From NCBI GenBank assembly GCA_019096155.1, contig JAHCVI010000004.1, positions 1,426,001-1,490,000 of the forward strand: a stretch of DNA of 64,000 nt. The letters run 5' to 3'. This DNA comes from Staphylotrichum longicolle (lineage: Eukaryota > Ascomycota > Sordariomycetes > Sordariales > Chaetomiaceae). Made by a program: the position numbers and the translations under genes. Below, in pieces: positions 36,901 to 48,260 of this stretch (its first letter is position 1; each line of letters begins with the position of its first letter). Under the pieces are notes generated by a model. It saw only the letters and a program-made list of their open reading frames with translations, ran no database searches and was not told the DNA's origin.

Positions 36901-37114
36901 TGGTAACAACAACAACAACAGCGAAGAAGATGGGGATGGGGAGGGCGGATGGGAGAAGGGCGGGTGGAACGAGAGGCTGTTCCGGCCCGTCATGCCCCGG
37001 CTGTGGGAGGTGTTTACCGAGAACCGGCTGCTCGCGCCATATGTGACGAGCCTGTTCCAGCTGCTGGATAGGGAGCGGCAGCGGGAGAGGGAGGGGTTTG
37101 CGTACGGGGGTTGA
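33962..37114 (+). CDS. RSC9: RSC9-like ARID subunit of a SWI/SNF-family remodeller
   Basis: Exons 33962-34898 and 34959-37114, about 1030 aa; the 60-nt intron ends CATCAG and joins PPG to TLDGPNIYER. Residues about 17-115 form an ARID DNA-binding domain (EYEKFIEELRVFHEKRGTNF, VDLLKLFNYIVEHGGYDKVS, WRKMCEGLGL). A Ser/His/Gln-rich linker follows. A long alpha-helical repeat region comes next (about residues 320-690), in which TLLSQLESSDRGTILTALRA is typical of the Rsc9/ARID2 armadillo-like fold. Zinc-finger-like segments follow (CQWRR to H, CLWDSCTKY to HIKTHL), then a low-complexity Asn/Gly/Ser region and a conserved C-terminal helix (LWEVFTENRLLAPYVTSLFQ). Yeast Rsc9 belongs to the essential RSC complex; the animal counterpart is ARID2 of PBAF. 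Late basic and Gly-rich linkers vary in this family. Confidence 0.9.
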
Positions 37115-40100
37115 GGAGCTTGGGGTTTCCACGGTTTTCTGATTTGAGGCCGGCTCTGAAATTGAAGGGATGCTGTGATGACATCCACCCACCACCCAGC
37201 TCCATGGGCCGACAACCCCCGCCGGGCCTCACCCCACTTGGGTCAGAAGTGGGCTCTCTTTCGTCTGCTCTCGTCTAACCGTCTAACCAGGGTGCGAGCA
37301 TCTCTTTCATTTTATTTTCCCTTTCTTTACTAATATCGAGGTGGATGAATTCATCATGAGGGCGGGCGGCGGCCAAGTGACGAGCGACAGACAGGAAATG
37401 GAAAGGGTGAAGCAACGGAAGGGATGGGGGACAGGAAAGTGTCGGAAAACCAGCGGAATGGGAATGAATGGCTGTTGTGTAGTGTTTTGGCTTTTTATGT
37501 GTACAATAATACCCTTCCTTTGCCTGGCGTTTTCTGGGGATCAGAAGGGAAGGGTTCCAGCTACTCTTGTATGGAATCTCTGAGCAGTGTTTGGTTTTGA
37601 ATGTCAATTGGCGTGTGATGTGCTACTAGCGAATGCCGTTTCGCCTCTGGGTTTTGACAGATATATGGAATAGTTGGGGTGCACGTGCAGTACATGCCAC
37701 GGCGGGTGTCGGTGTGGGCTGTTTGGGGGGGAAGAGGTAGGGGAAAGGTAAATCGACTCTTTTTTGAGAGGGCTAGCATCTATGGTCGCTAACGACTCGC
37801 GGGTCTTTCGAAAGAAGGAAGTTATGATACATACACGCGTACAGACGAAATACCAGAGTCCACTTCAGGTCACGATGAGTCTGAGGACCGTCCTGAGTTC
37901 AGGGTTCCAATCGGGCCCTTGAGCGACAGCTGCCAGATGGCGAGCATGGGCCAGACCCCGTCGATCTCAAAATCCGGGTGGATTGGCGGCGTATGAAACG
38001 GGATCGCCCGCTGCAAAGCCGGCGCGTGGCGGGGAGACCGAAGCGAAAAGGCATCGTGAACGAGACAGTTCCCGTTTTAGGGCACGTCCACGTAGGGCTG
38101 CATGCTGCGGGCGTCCACGTTCAACGTTTATGCTGTGGCCCGAGCTCCACGGTGCCAGGGGTGTCTTTGCCGGTGGCGAGATTTGAAGCCATCGTGAAAT
38201 CTGGGGAGGAGCAGGGCGCCTCGATTGGTGTTACCGGCTGGCTGGGACATGCGGTTTGAGGCGGCCCGCCTGGGTTCGTGGCTCCGTTCCTTGGCGCTTG
38301 TCTGCAAGTCCACGATAACCAAACGGTCTGTTGATATCTAGTGAAAAGTAAAAGTGATGCTCGAGGGTTTCATCAAGAAAAAATCGAAGATACTCCCAGC
38401 AACACACACAAAGGGTTTCTCACTCAAGCGGAAGGGTCAATAGAGGACAGCTTTCGAACCAGCTCATCAGTGCCGCCCAGTGCGCACAGTCAACCTTCTG
38501 GAAGTCCTTTGCAAGGGTGTTCCCAGCACACTCAGCAGAGACCAGGTGTTGGGACGGGAGCCAAAAAAGGGGTTGGGTACGGCTGGGATCCCTAGCTGTT
38601 GGCCAGGGGCTGAATCATTCAGCTTTGCGAGGGTTGTCATCAAGTCGCAGCTCCGGCTCATGGCTTATCCACCGAAGATGGGAGGCTGTCTCGATTGTGT
38701 AATGTTCTCGGTGTCAATGAACAACCCGCAAGGGTCCCAAGATACCAGGTGGCATCTGGTTGGCTCCGTCGAGGCAACAAAGAGCGTCTGGGAAGCGGGG
38801 TTTGCATCTTGCGTGGTGTTGTGTTGACAGGTCGAACGGTGTGGTTGGACAGCAAAGCGACGCGGCCATCTGTTCTTTTCTCCGTATCTCGTGTTCTTCG
38901 CCACTACTGGCGAACCGAGATGGGTATTGCGCCGGTGGACGGGAGGACGATCAGCGGGTTGCAGACGCCAGGGTGTGGCAAGTGGTTCAATGTTGAGACC
39001 GACTGCATGGATGGCCCCATTGGATTGCCGGCGTGCCCATGTCTCCGGACCAGTCCCGCGGCGGATGGTTGCCACCCCGGTCAGTTGGGTTGGATGGAGA
39101 CCGTTCCAGAGCCAGCACTGCCTACCCACTTGCTGCGCTCGAAGTGCGTCTCTTCTCCGAGTCAAGGGCAGCATGGAGCTCGGGATTCGGAACCCAGGCT
39201 CGCCAGGCACTCCCACGTCCACATGACCCAGCAATTTTTCCCTGTGTTCTGACATATGAATAACAGGACAACGTTGGGACGTCGCAGACAAATGGGTTCA
39301 AGATGCGCCGTTGCCGCAGCCTCGGTTGTTCGTATCCAACAGCCGCACGGGAGCAATCCAATGCCTCTATGGCCTGTGCAAGTTTGGTGTTGCAGACGAG
39401 AGCGGCGTCCGTTGAACTCAAAACACAGGGTTTCGAAATGCCATGGTGAGAGGTAGTACTGCCAGGTCGGATGCACACCGGCTTCGAAATGCCCCCGGCC
39501 ATTGCCACTAATGCAAGAGCGAGGAACGCGCCTCGAACGTATGCAGGGGATTCAAACAACACACGCGGCTGCTCACCGCTCCAGCGATCTCGATGGTGGT
39601 GGGCAGCGCGGTTTGGAGTTGTCTGTTGGTCACTGTCTTTAGTCGACGCCGGTGACAGGGAGGAGATGGGAATTGTGAGAATCTGCCCCCCCACGCGGCC
39701 AATCCATCGAATTTCTTTCGCCAAGCTATCTGCCGCGCCTTCCTGCATTGCAACCCCATCAAGCCCATGCACCACGGCGGGGAAGACATGGGCTGACAGG
39801 GGACCCCACCAAACCTTGGCGCGTCCAAGTCCCCCACCAGACTCCAGCTCCTGGGAAAACACTAAAGTTTCTGGCTGATCAGCACGCTTCCTGACTGATG
39901 ACTCGGGAGTCACGGGCAGGGCACAGCTAACCAATACGGACCGAGGCAGGTGTGGAACTGGCCGTCCTGTCTCGTCTTTGTCGATCACTCGAAGCCAAGG
40001 CTGCTGCAAAAAGCTTTGTCAAAAGAATGTGATGCTGGACCCAAACTGCAGGGCGGAGAACAGAGAAGGATCGGCTGCCAGCCCTGTCAGTGTCTGCCCC

Positions 40101-41554
40101 CACTTCCCCCGTCGAGTTAAGCAGACGTGACACAAGAGGCAAAACACCACATTTTAGTCCCGAATATTTGCCATTTTGGACAGGTTGGGTCACAGGGGAG
40201 CCGGGTCTTTTCCGCGGTACCCAGCATGGCGGCGCCAGACGCTGGAACAGCAAAGCACACGCACGGGTTGTGAAAATTGCTGCAGTCTTGTGACTTGTCT
40301 CCCAATCTCTCGGTCCCACAGATACGCCCTCACCGCTCACCCATGCGGCATCGGGATGATCGGGTTGTGGTGTTGCTGATTGTTTCGAGGGTGATCCTAC
40401 CAGAGCCCTGAGAGCTATAAAGATCAAGCTCGAAACCATACGGTAGGTGGGCAAGTTGGACGCCAACGTTGACAAAACCATCCCGCCTCTCCCAACTTAC
40501 GTACACTTTATTACTCAAGTGTCCACACCAAGTCAACTGTCAAACTCCATCAGCAGTGCAGAAAGAAACACCTCGAGATTTGCAGCCAAAAGGTTTGTGG
40601 ATCCGTCCTTGACGCCATCGAGCCATATGTACATTGTGTGCAAGTGTCCATCCGGGCTTGCCGTTCCCCGCAAAACTGGGCTCGTGGCCACCAACATTAG
40701 TCTGAATGCCCTCGTTGACGCTTCACATGGACTGATGGAAGTGGTGGCCCGGCCTGCGCATTCGCAGTCCTGAACGGTCCCTTGGCGCGTCCAGACCCCA
40801 AGCTAACTTTTGCGCCCTTAGTGCAGCCGTCTCCTTTCAGCGTGTGCAGCGCACGATTACGACTAAAATAAACTGAATCGGTCGGCAATTCGCGAACCGC
40901 GTGTGCAGTGTGCGTGGAGACCGCAGATCCGCAACGAGCCAGGATTGCAGTGCATCAAAAAGAGCGATCTCGACTCGCAACCGCCACCGTTCTGGACCCG
41001 CCGGGCCCTTAGCTTTGCCTCATCCCAACTCCGCCATTGTCCACCACGCCGAGTGCCTGACCGACAGCCAGGAACACCTGCGCTCCCGCCCGGCCCCTTT
41101 CTTTGAAGAATCTGCACCCCCCATAAATAAAAAGAGCCTGGCGGTGCCCCGAAGCTGTCAGGTTTCTTCAGTCTTCACGCAGTTTTGAGGTCGCTATTGA
41201 GGAGCTCAGGTACCTTTGACGTACCTTGAACCCCACCTTCGGCTTACACACGCATCCTCCTCGATACCCTTCTCTCAGCGGCAGGAAACTTAACACCACA
41301 CACCACACCCCTTATTAATTCTTCTTCTTTTGAGTGGTTAGAACCCCTCACGGCCCTGCATTTTCGAATCACGAACCATCCATCCCATTCGTTTGGCTCT
41401 CGATTCCTCCAGTCTTACACCGATTCAACCCCCCGGGCACGTTTACAGTCAAATTGAGCTGCTTTACTAAAGTCTTGCTCGCTGTCTGTTGAGATTACGG
41501 TCTTCTCGGATCTTTACCAATCTCTTCCACACGTTCAGACAACAACTAATCGCA
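37115..41554. other. 4.4-kb gene-free stretch upstream of the SDR gene
   Basis: The longest frames here (295 aa at 39122-40009 minus, 208 aa at 38665-39291 minus) have even, domain-free composition, overlap frames on the opposite strand and lack supported splice structure, so I do not call them genes. The right-hand part should hold the promoter and a long leader of the SDR gene (CT-rich from about 41210). It could also hide non-coding RNA or decayed repeat sequence that cannot be recognised by eye. Confidence 0.5.
41121..41133 (+). promoter_or_regulatory. TATA-like element upstream of the SDR gene
   Basis: An AT-rich ATAAATAAAAAG block sits in otherwise GC-rich sequence about 430 bp before the SDR start codon and just ahead of a long CT-rich leader. 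This is compatible with a core promoter of a strongly expressed gene. It is assigned by position and composition only. Confidence 0.35.
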
Positions 41555-42715
41555 ATGGCCGCTGCTGCTCGCACCGCCCGCCTGGCTCCGCGCCTCGCCG
41601 CCATCTCCCGCCCCACTGTCGCCCGCGCGGGCGTTGCCCCCATCGCCCAGCGTGCTGCCTTCACCGCGTCGGCCGGCCGCTTCAAGTCTGAGGTGATCAA
41701 GGAGACCGAGGTCCCCGTTTCCGTCTACAGCCCAGACGCCAAGGGCGTCGCCTCGGGCAACTCGGATCACTTCAGCATCCCCGTCAAGTCCACCGGCGCT
41801 CCCGCCCCGGAGCCGATCGCCGAGGAGGAGGATGCGGTGGTCCCCCTGCAGGAGAAGGTCTTCAAGCAGATGCCCCGGACCCTGCAGAAGATGAGCGTCA
41901 TGGGCAAGGTCATCATCATCACTGGGTATGTTTGCTCAAAATCATCTCCTAACTCTGTAACGCATTGCTGACTGACTTCCCCTAGTGGTGCCCGTGGTCT
42001 CGGAAACTACATGGCACGGGCCTGCGCCGAGGCCGGTGCCAAGGCCATCGCCATCTTCGACGCCAACCAGGAGCTCGGTGACGAGTCCGCGGCTGAGCTG
42101 CACCAGAAGACGGGCCTGCCCGTCTCGTTCTTCAAGGTCGATGTCCGCGACGGCAACGCCATCAACGCGGCCGTGCAGAACGTGGTTGACCTGTACGGCG
42201 CCCCCGACGTGCTCGTCAACTCGGCCGGCATCGCCGACTCCAACATCAAGGCCGAGACGTACGACCCGGCCATGTTCCGCCGCCTGATCGACATCAACCT
42301 GACGGGCTCCTTCCTCATGTCCCAGGCCGTCGGCCGCGCCATGATGGCCGCCGGCAAGCCGGGCTCCATCATCCTCGTCGCCTCCATGTCCGGCTCCATC
42401 GTCAACTACCCGCAGGAGCAGTCGTGCTACAACGCCTCCAAGGCCGGCGTCATCCAGCTCGGCAAGTCGCTCGCCGCCGAGTGGGCCAAGCACAGCATCC
42501 GCGTCAACTGCATCTCGCCCGGCTACATGGACACGGCCCTCAACAAGGTGCCCGCCCTGGACGCCCAGAAGAAGATCTGGAAGTCCCTCACGCCCCAGGA
42601 GCGGCTGGGCGCCGTCGACGACCTCAACGGGCTCTGCGTCTTCCTCGCGTCGGATGCCTCGGGCTTCATGACCGGCTCCAACGTCATCATCGATGGCGGC
42701 TACACGCTCTACTAA
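41555..42715 (+). CDS. Mitochondrial short-chain dehydrogenase/reductase (polyol/ketose type)
   Basis: Exons 41555-41925 and 41986-42715, about 366 aa; the intron falls inside the first Gly codon of the cofactor motif. The first 45 residues are Ala/Arg-rich without acids (MAAAARTARLAPRLAAISRP), a typical mitochondrial presequence. The classical SDR core follows: TGGARGLG (123-130), NSAG (202-205), catalytic Ser259, Tyr272 and Lys276 (YNASKAG), and a C-terminal DGGYTLY. Asp149 at the end of the second strand (AIFDAN) favours NAD(H) over NADP(H). The sequence style resembles fungal arabinitol, xylulose or sorbose reductases (SOU/ARDH group), but substrate cannot be fixed from sequence. The roughly 75-residue spacer between presequence and SDR core is longer than in most cytosolic members. 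Confidence 0.9.
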
Positions 42716-43225
42716 AAAAAGCGTTCCCTTTTCCTGCGGACAAGGTGGTGCATTCATGGCTCTCCGGGATACCCCTATAGACGGCTTGTGGATTTTTGTC
42801 GTGGTCATCTAATGAGGCGGTGATAATCAGTGCTTTTCAGATACTCGCTTTTTATCTTTTTTCATGATATGGTGGTGGATTGGTCTCTGCTTTTTGGTTG
42901 TGGGTTTCAAGGGTTTGGCGCACAGCGAGGTCTGGGATTTAGGGAGAGGAATCTCTTTTTCTTCGATCATGGGTACGGGAACTGAAAACTGAAATGGTTT
43001 ACATAGTCTAATGCAACTCGAGCTTCAAACTTGATCATAATCTCCCAGCCTGCCGGTTCTCAAAATGTGACGAGTGGTTTTTACCGTGCTGCAACAACCC
43101 TCGATTGACTAAATACACAACAATCCGCCGATCGCTACTTTCTCTCTCTATCCTACTCCACAACATTTCTCTGCTCACCCTCCAGGTGAGCCTCTCCCCC
43201 AAACGTCTCGGACCCGCCATCCCCA
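42716..43225. other. Convergent 3' flanks of the SDR and CHAT-NLR genes
   Basis: About 510 bp between the two stops, including T-rich tracts near 42850-42900 that fit 3' untranslated sequence. No gene seen. Confidence 0.65.
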
Positions 43226-46200
43226 TCACCTCCCCAGTCCCCGGGCTAACAATTCCATCCTTTTCGCCTCCTCGCGATTCCTCCGCGCATCCTCCCACTC
43301 GCCCCTCCTCTCGTTGATCTCGGCCCGAAAATTCAGCAAGGCCGCCTTGTTCGCCTCCTCGTTGGCGTCGTGGTACAGCTCGAGCCGCAGCGCCTCGTCG
43401 ACGCGGCGGCGCGCCTCGTCGAGCCTCCCCTCGTCAATGTCCCGTCGGATCGCCAGCATGGCCGGCATGAAGTTGCGCACCAGCGCCGAGGAGCTGACGA
43501 GGCTGAACGGCATGTTCTCGTAGCCCCGCTGGTCTGACGGGTACGTCTCCACGCCGTAGAGGTCGATGAGGGTGCGGTGGGCGGCTTCGCGGCGCGCCCA
43601 GAGCTCGGGCAGGGAGCTGATGCTGAGCGAGGTCGGGTTTACGGTTTCGCGGCAGTTGTAGATGCTGTGTTCCAGAATGGAGGCGGCGGCGTCTCTTTCT
43701 TCGGGTTTGATGACCGATGGTAGTGTCAAAAATTCCTTGAGCTTCTTGTAGAGGCGCTCGGCGATTTGGAGGTAGTCGCGCGGTTGGGGGCAGCCTCTTC
43801 GCCCTTTTAGAATGATCAGTTGGCCGACGAGATCCATGGCCGAGTTGCGGATGGAAAAGAGGCAGATGGCAACCGGCAGTTCAAAGCTGCTGGAAGTCGG
43901 ATCAGAAGGCTGTGCATGCCGGGCTTGGGACCCCATGGCGTAGGGGTTTAGGGCACGGGCAAGGCCGATCAAGTAAGGGTCTCGGGGAGTACCATCCTCC
44001 AGCCGAGCTTCCTGAGCCAGGAGGAAGTTCAAGGCCTTGTCCCAGAGCGAGTGGACGATTCGCAACCTCGCTGCGTCGCCCTCGACGCACCTGTGCACCA
44101 CTCGTAGCATTCGGATAGTGAAGATATGGACCAACCTCAACCCTTGGTCGGCCTGGCTGTCGCGCAGAAACGTGAATGCAGCGCCCAGAAAGTTGGCGTA
44201 TTCAAACGACAAAAGCTCTCTTGGCTCGGTCCAGGCATCGTTGTAATACATGTAGCTCCAGGGAAACTGCTTGACCCTGTAGGTGTGGAAGTGAGTGAAA
44301 GCCTGCTGCACCGCAGTGGCAACTCCAAGTATGTTCTGTTCATACACGCCGCTCGACCGGAGAACTAGAGGCAACAAGGGATGGACGGACAAATATCCGT
44401 TGCCCCTCAGGTGTTTTGGAATCCGATGCAACTCTATCGTAGTCAGGTATCCGGCCTTCTTGAGCGGTCCGAGGACTCGGTCGAGACAGGGCTTGATGAG
44501 CGGCAGCGCCGGACTGTGCTGAAGCATGGCCTCATAGCCGAGACCTTCCAGCCACATCAGGGCGTCGTCTATGGTAAGGCCGCCGAATCGAGTGCTCTGG
44601 TCCTCGGGCTCGGGTTGGCTGTATAGGTCCGCTAGCAGCCGGCCAACTGCGGTCTCTCTCGCGGGGCGCCCCATCGACTCTGACATGTCCATGATGCGTT
44701 CGGCGAATTCGCAAGCTTCCCGTGTGTTGGTAAAAGTATTTTTGGAGTAACACCGCGAATAAATGAAAAAGAAGGTAGGCATGAGTGCCTCGGGTATCCG
44801 TCTCGAGAAGAGAGACAGGATCTCTATCAGACAGACATCCTCTATGCTCCGAGGAAGAAGCGCGCCTACAATACCAGCCAGCTCTAGGAGACACCGGTAG
44901 CCTTCCGCGAACACCACAGCCATCCAGTCATCAAACTGGACGGTACCGCCGCCCAGAAATTCGATGAGATATTCAAGGGGATCCTTCTTTCTTTTCAGCA
45001 TGTCGAGGACCAAGATCCTGATTGCCAAGGGGTGACCATCGACGAGTTTGTGGAGCTGCTCAAGAGCGTGTAAGCTTGATTCCACGTCAAAAACAGGAGT
45101 CTCGTCGGTGCCGGCGGCCTCTCCGAGTATCGAGCGCATCAGTTGCATTGCTCCGATCGTTCCAAGACCGTTTATTTGATATGTGACAGTGTGTTGATAG
45201 AGCCACTTCTCTTCCATTCTTGACACGAGTATAGTGAGACTCTTTCCGGGAAAGATGAGTTCCAAGAAGAGCATGATGTCCCGCCAGAATTTTCTCATCG
45301 CACTGCGGTCCATCAACTCTATCGATTCCAAGCAGTCGATGATGAGCAGGATCTTGTGGTTGCGCAAGTGTGAGATGGCAGCTTCAGGTCCTTCAAAGGG
45401 TGTACCCGGGAGAAGAAGCTCATGTAATTGCTGGTAAAAGGCAGTCTCGTTCCACGCCCACCGGTTTGGGAACTGAAAAATGAGAGCGCCCGTCACCAGG
45501 CCGGTAACGGTCCACCACTCTGCCAAGTGAAGCAGCAACATGGTCTTGCCAACGCCAGCCGGTCCCACTAGAAGCACTGGGCGCCGCGAGGTGAGCAACG
45601 ACAGCTCAATGCTCAGGATGTCACTTTCGCGGCCCAAAGGCTCCGTGCGGAAATCCCTTTCTCTGAGGGGCAGTCTCAACTTTGAACGGAACTTGGGCCA
45701 CTTGAGCTGCAGAGTCTCTGATGAGTTAATGTAGACGACAGGTACAATCCAGTCGTGTACATCAACGTGGTCAGAAAAGCCTGATATCCTCGAAGTTTCG
45801 GCGAGGAGCGCCATACGACCAAGATATGTGGCATCTTCAAGAGACAAGCCCTGCAGCAGTAGCCCATCGTACAGGGCTGCCGTGAAGATTTCAACGGCAC
45901 GAGACACAATGCTATGGGACATTGCCACGCAGCCGCCCAGTCCTGCCTTGATCATGCTCAAGGCAATGTTCTGGTCCGCAGCGGAGCCCCTAGCTGACCG
46001 GCAAGCGTTGACGATAACCCACTTCACCCCTGAAGCGGCGAGGAGCCTGGCAATATCGGCCGCGGGAATCCGGTGCGGCCCGAAGATGCCCAGTCGTGAC
46101 TCGTCGGCTTTGATGAACGCTAGGTATACGCTGTGTGGCTTGGTTAGTTTTGATTGACAGGACAGACCTTGAAGATGGTCCGTCCGCAAGGCATCATGAC

Positions 46201-46998
46201 TGACCGATTCTCAGCATCCTCCACCCCGTGAACGTCGATGTGGACGATTTGATAGTATCCAGCTGGCTTTGACTCCAGCTCAGTCTTGAATGCTTGCCAC
46301 GTTCCCGGGCGCACAATCCTCAGCGAGGTCATATCCGAACCACTCTCGCGGACTTTTGACAGTATGACTCTTGATACAAGTCGGTGAGGGATATCTTCGT
46401 CCGAGCCTGGTCTTGCTGAGAGGACCAGGATCTTTGTCTGGCTGCCCTGTCCTGATCCACCGTTCTCAACGCCTGTTCCTTGCGCCGGCTCATTCCTCGA
46501 TGGCGTATATCCTCCGTCGGCGGGCGAGGAGCGCAAGACGTGGACGCCCGGACATGGTACATGTTCGAGGAGCGAGGGGCTCTCAAGAGCCTCCCAAAAG
46601 ACATGGCTCTGGCGCTCTTGGTCTTCCAAGATCTGCAACACGAGGGGCTCGTTCCGCTGGGAGGCCGGTACCAGGGCATCCCAATTCACCGACGTGATGA
46701 GTCTCTTTGCCCAGTTTTCGATGGCTTCTTTTGCCTTCTTGGCCCTCGTTCGTTCGAAAGAGTCTTTTATCGCGTAGTCTTCCAAGTACCACTGTGCCTC
46801 TTTGGCCTCGTCCGGATGCATGTCAAGGCACAGCTGCTGGCACACTTGCAACTCTCCAGCTTCGACCTCCCTTGTTCCAGCCTGGTTAATGAAAAGGCAA
46901 ACCCTCAGCCGTGGATCAGCGCGTTCGGTCATGATGGAGAGCCCTGGCGACGTTTCTATGGCCTCCGGGCCGACTTCAGAGACGTGAATGAGAGGCAT
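43226..46998 (-). CDS. CHAT protease - NTPase - helical repeat protein (fungal NLR-like)
   Basis: Exons 46998-46205 and 46130-43226, about 1232 aa. The 74-nt intron has a GTCAGT donor and a CTAAC branch site 14 nt before its CACACAG acceptor. It joins VHIDVHGVEDAENR directly to VYLAFIKADESRLGIFG, restoring a CHAT domain that otherwise breaks there. CHAT is a caspase/separase-fold peptidase; its dyad is visible as His257 (VDVHG context) and Cys308 (VNACRSA). An STAND-type NTPase follows: Walker A GPAGVGKT (454-461), Walker B ILLIID (525-530), a sensor-like LTILVSR and a downstream GHPLAIRIL motif. The C-terminal half is helical with TPR-like repeats (EALRLELYHDANEEANKAAL, INERRGEWEDARRNREEA). 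Known relatives work as regulated cell-death or non-self recognition receptors. The divergent neighbour is a gasdermin-like candidate, a plausible substrate. Partner and trigger are inferred. Confidence 0.88.
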
Positions 46999-47369
46999 CG
47001 TGAACTGTTTTGCGAGAGATTAATGTTGTTTTGAGTGGTTACACGAGAAATCGGTCTTGGAGGCTACGATAAATTGGCAGACACTGGGCCAAGAGGAGCA
47101 TTAAAGAAGTCTAGAGGAGGAAGCACCAGGGAATGTGGAATACTTGACCACGAGATGGAGCTGGACAGCTAAGCGCTGTCTGTCTCCAACCAAACAACCT
47201 GCGGCGAGAACAGATGAAACGAGCAACGAGCAGCTGAACCCCTGAGCCGCGTCACTTCTCAGCCGCACCCCGCGGAATCCTGTGCTACACAGCCTGGGGA
47301 CTTCCTCCTTCACCTCTGCTTGAATTCAAATCGCGGTCTCTGCAACTCACTTCACGCTTACTGTTCACG
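46999..47369. promoter_or_regulatory. Shared 371-bp promoter of the CHAT-NLR / gasdermin-like pair
   Basis: Only 371 bp separate the two divergent start codons, the tightest divergent spacing in the window. The two genes therefore probably share a promoter and are co-regulated. No individual factor site is claimed. Confidence 0.6.
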
Positions 47370-48260
47370 ATGGACGCTCCATATTACCTACTGGACCCGC
47401 GCAGGATCTTCCCCGCGATTGAGGCTACCAGATGGCTGGGACGCATTGTCCTAGACTACAAGGACCCGTCGTCATGGTATACTCCCGACACATTCCCCAG
47501 CGCCTTGAAGTTGTCTCCTATCGAGGTGACCATCGAGAACTTCCACGCCTCTCTAGCGGCTTCACAAGACCTCGAACTGAAAGCTGGGCTTACGGATTTG
47601 GCGTCGGGGCTAGCATCTGCCGAGACGAGGCAGGAGTTCGACTTTCAGCCCACCACCGTGAAATCCATCCGTCTGGATTGATACGTCGACATGTTTGAGG
47701 AGATACATCGAATTCCTGAAGTGCAGACGGCGCTCGGCTCAAAGATGAGCCCCGGAGGGAGGCCGATGTACTTCATCGTCGGTCTCCTGATCATGACCGA
47801 TACACGATTTTCGGACAAGGCCGGGAGGGGTCGCCGCGTGGGCGGGGATATCTCAATCCCAGCCACTGCTGTTGCCGCTGCCGCTGGTCTCGGAGTTCCC
47901 TTACCCGTTGAGACAGCCGATCCTTTTCTTGGCGCACAGAAGACGAGCACCGTCGACCGCTCGATGGAGGGCCACATTCCCGGAAGCTACGTGTTTGGTG
48001 TCGAGTACAAGACGGTACGCAGGATGGCATACTCGTTGATCAAGCCTTTTACGCCGAGAATGCAGGAATATGGCCCGCGGAACGAGGGCGACAGAGTGTT
48101 TGGTCATCAAGACAAGGGAGAGGGGCAACCCCAAGCCCTGGATGATATGGTTGTAAAAGTGGACAATGAGGACGAGATTTGGACCGACGAGCTGCCTAAG
48201 GGTGAAGTACGGGAGACGGATATTGGGCAAGTGACGCTGGTGCGTTCTGTTCACGTCTGA
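47370..48260 (+). pseudogene. Gasdermin-like cell-death protein candidate, interrupted by in-frame TGA
   Basis: The frame runs from ATG 47370 for 103 codons, meets TGA at 47679-47681, then continues open in the same frame to TGA at 48258-48260 (193 more codons). Amino-acid character does not change across the stop. The total of about 296 positions is close to the size of fungal gasdermins (RCD-1, HET-Q1). The N-terminus begins MDAPYYLLDPRRIFP; later segments alternate polar and hydrophobic residues as in beta-strands (PMYFIVGLLIMTD, YVFGVEYKTVRRM). Fungal gasdermins form membrane pores after proteolytic release of a C-terminal tail, and their genes are often beside S8 or CHAT protease genes, as here. 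Family membership rests on context, size and texture and needs a profile search. A CGA-to-TGA transition (C to T, the RIP or deamination type) would explain the stop. Alternatives are a sequencing error, read-through, or a cryptic 42- or 45-nt in-frame intron starting GTGAAA. Confidence 0.5.

Noticed and set aside
35705..37195. 496-codon frame antisense to the RSC9-like gene
   Set aside because: Covers conserved helical and zinc-finger coding sequence of RSC9 on the plus strand; no recognisable product.
39122..40009. 295-codon open frame on the minus strand
   Set aside because: Even, domain-free amino-acid composition, overlapping long frames on the other strand, no supporting splice sites or recognisable motif; long stop-free frames are expected in GC-rich DNA.
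46131..46177. Short introns starting at the GTCTGT or GTCCTG sites in the CHAT-NLR gene
   Set aside because: They are under 50 nt and either fail to restore the frame or give a poorer CHAT sequence; the 74-nt intron 46204-46131 has the right phase, a CTAAC branch site and joins the domain cleanly.
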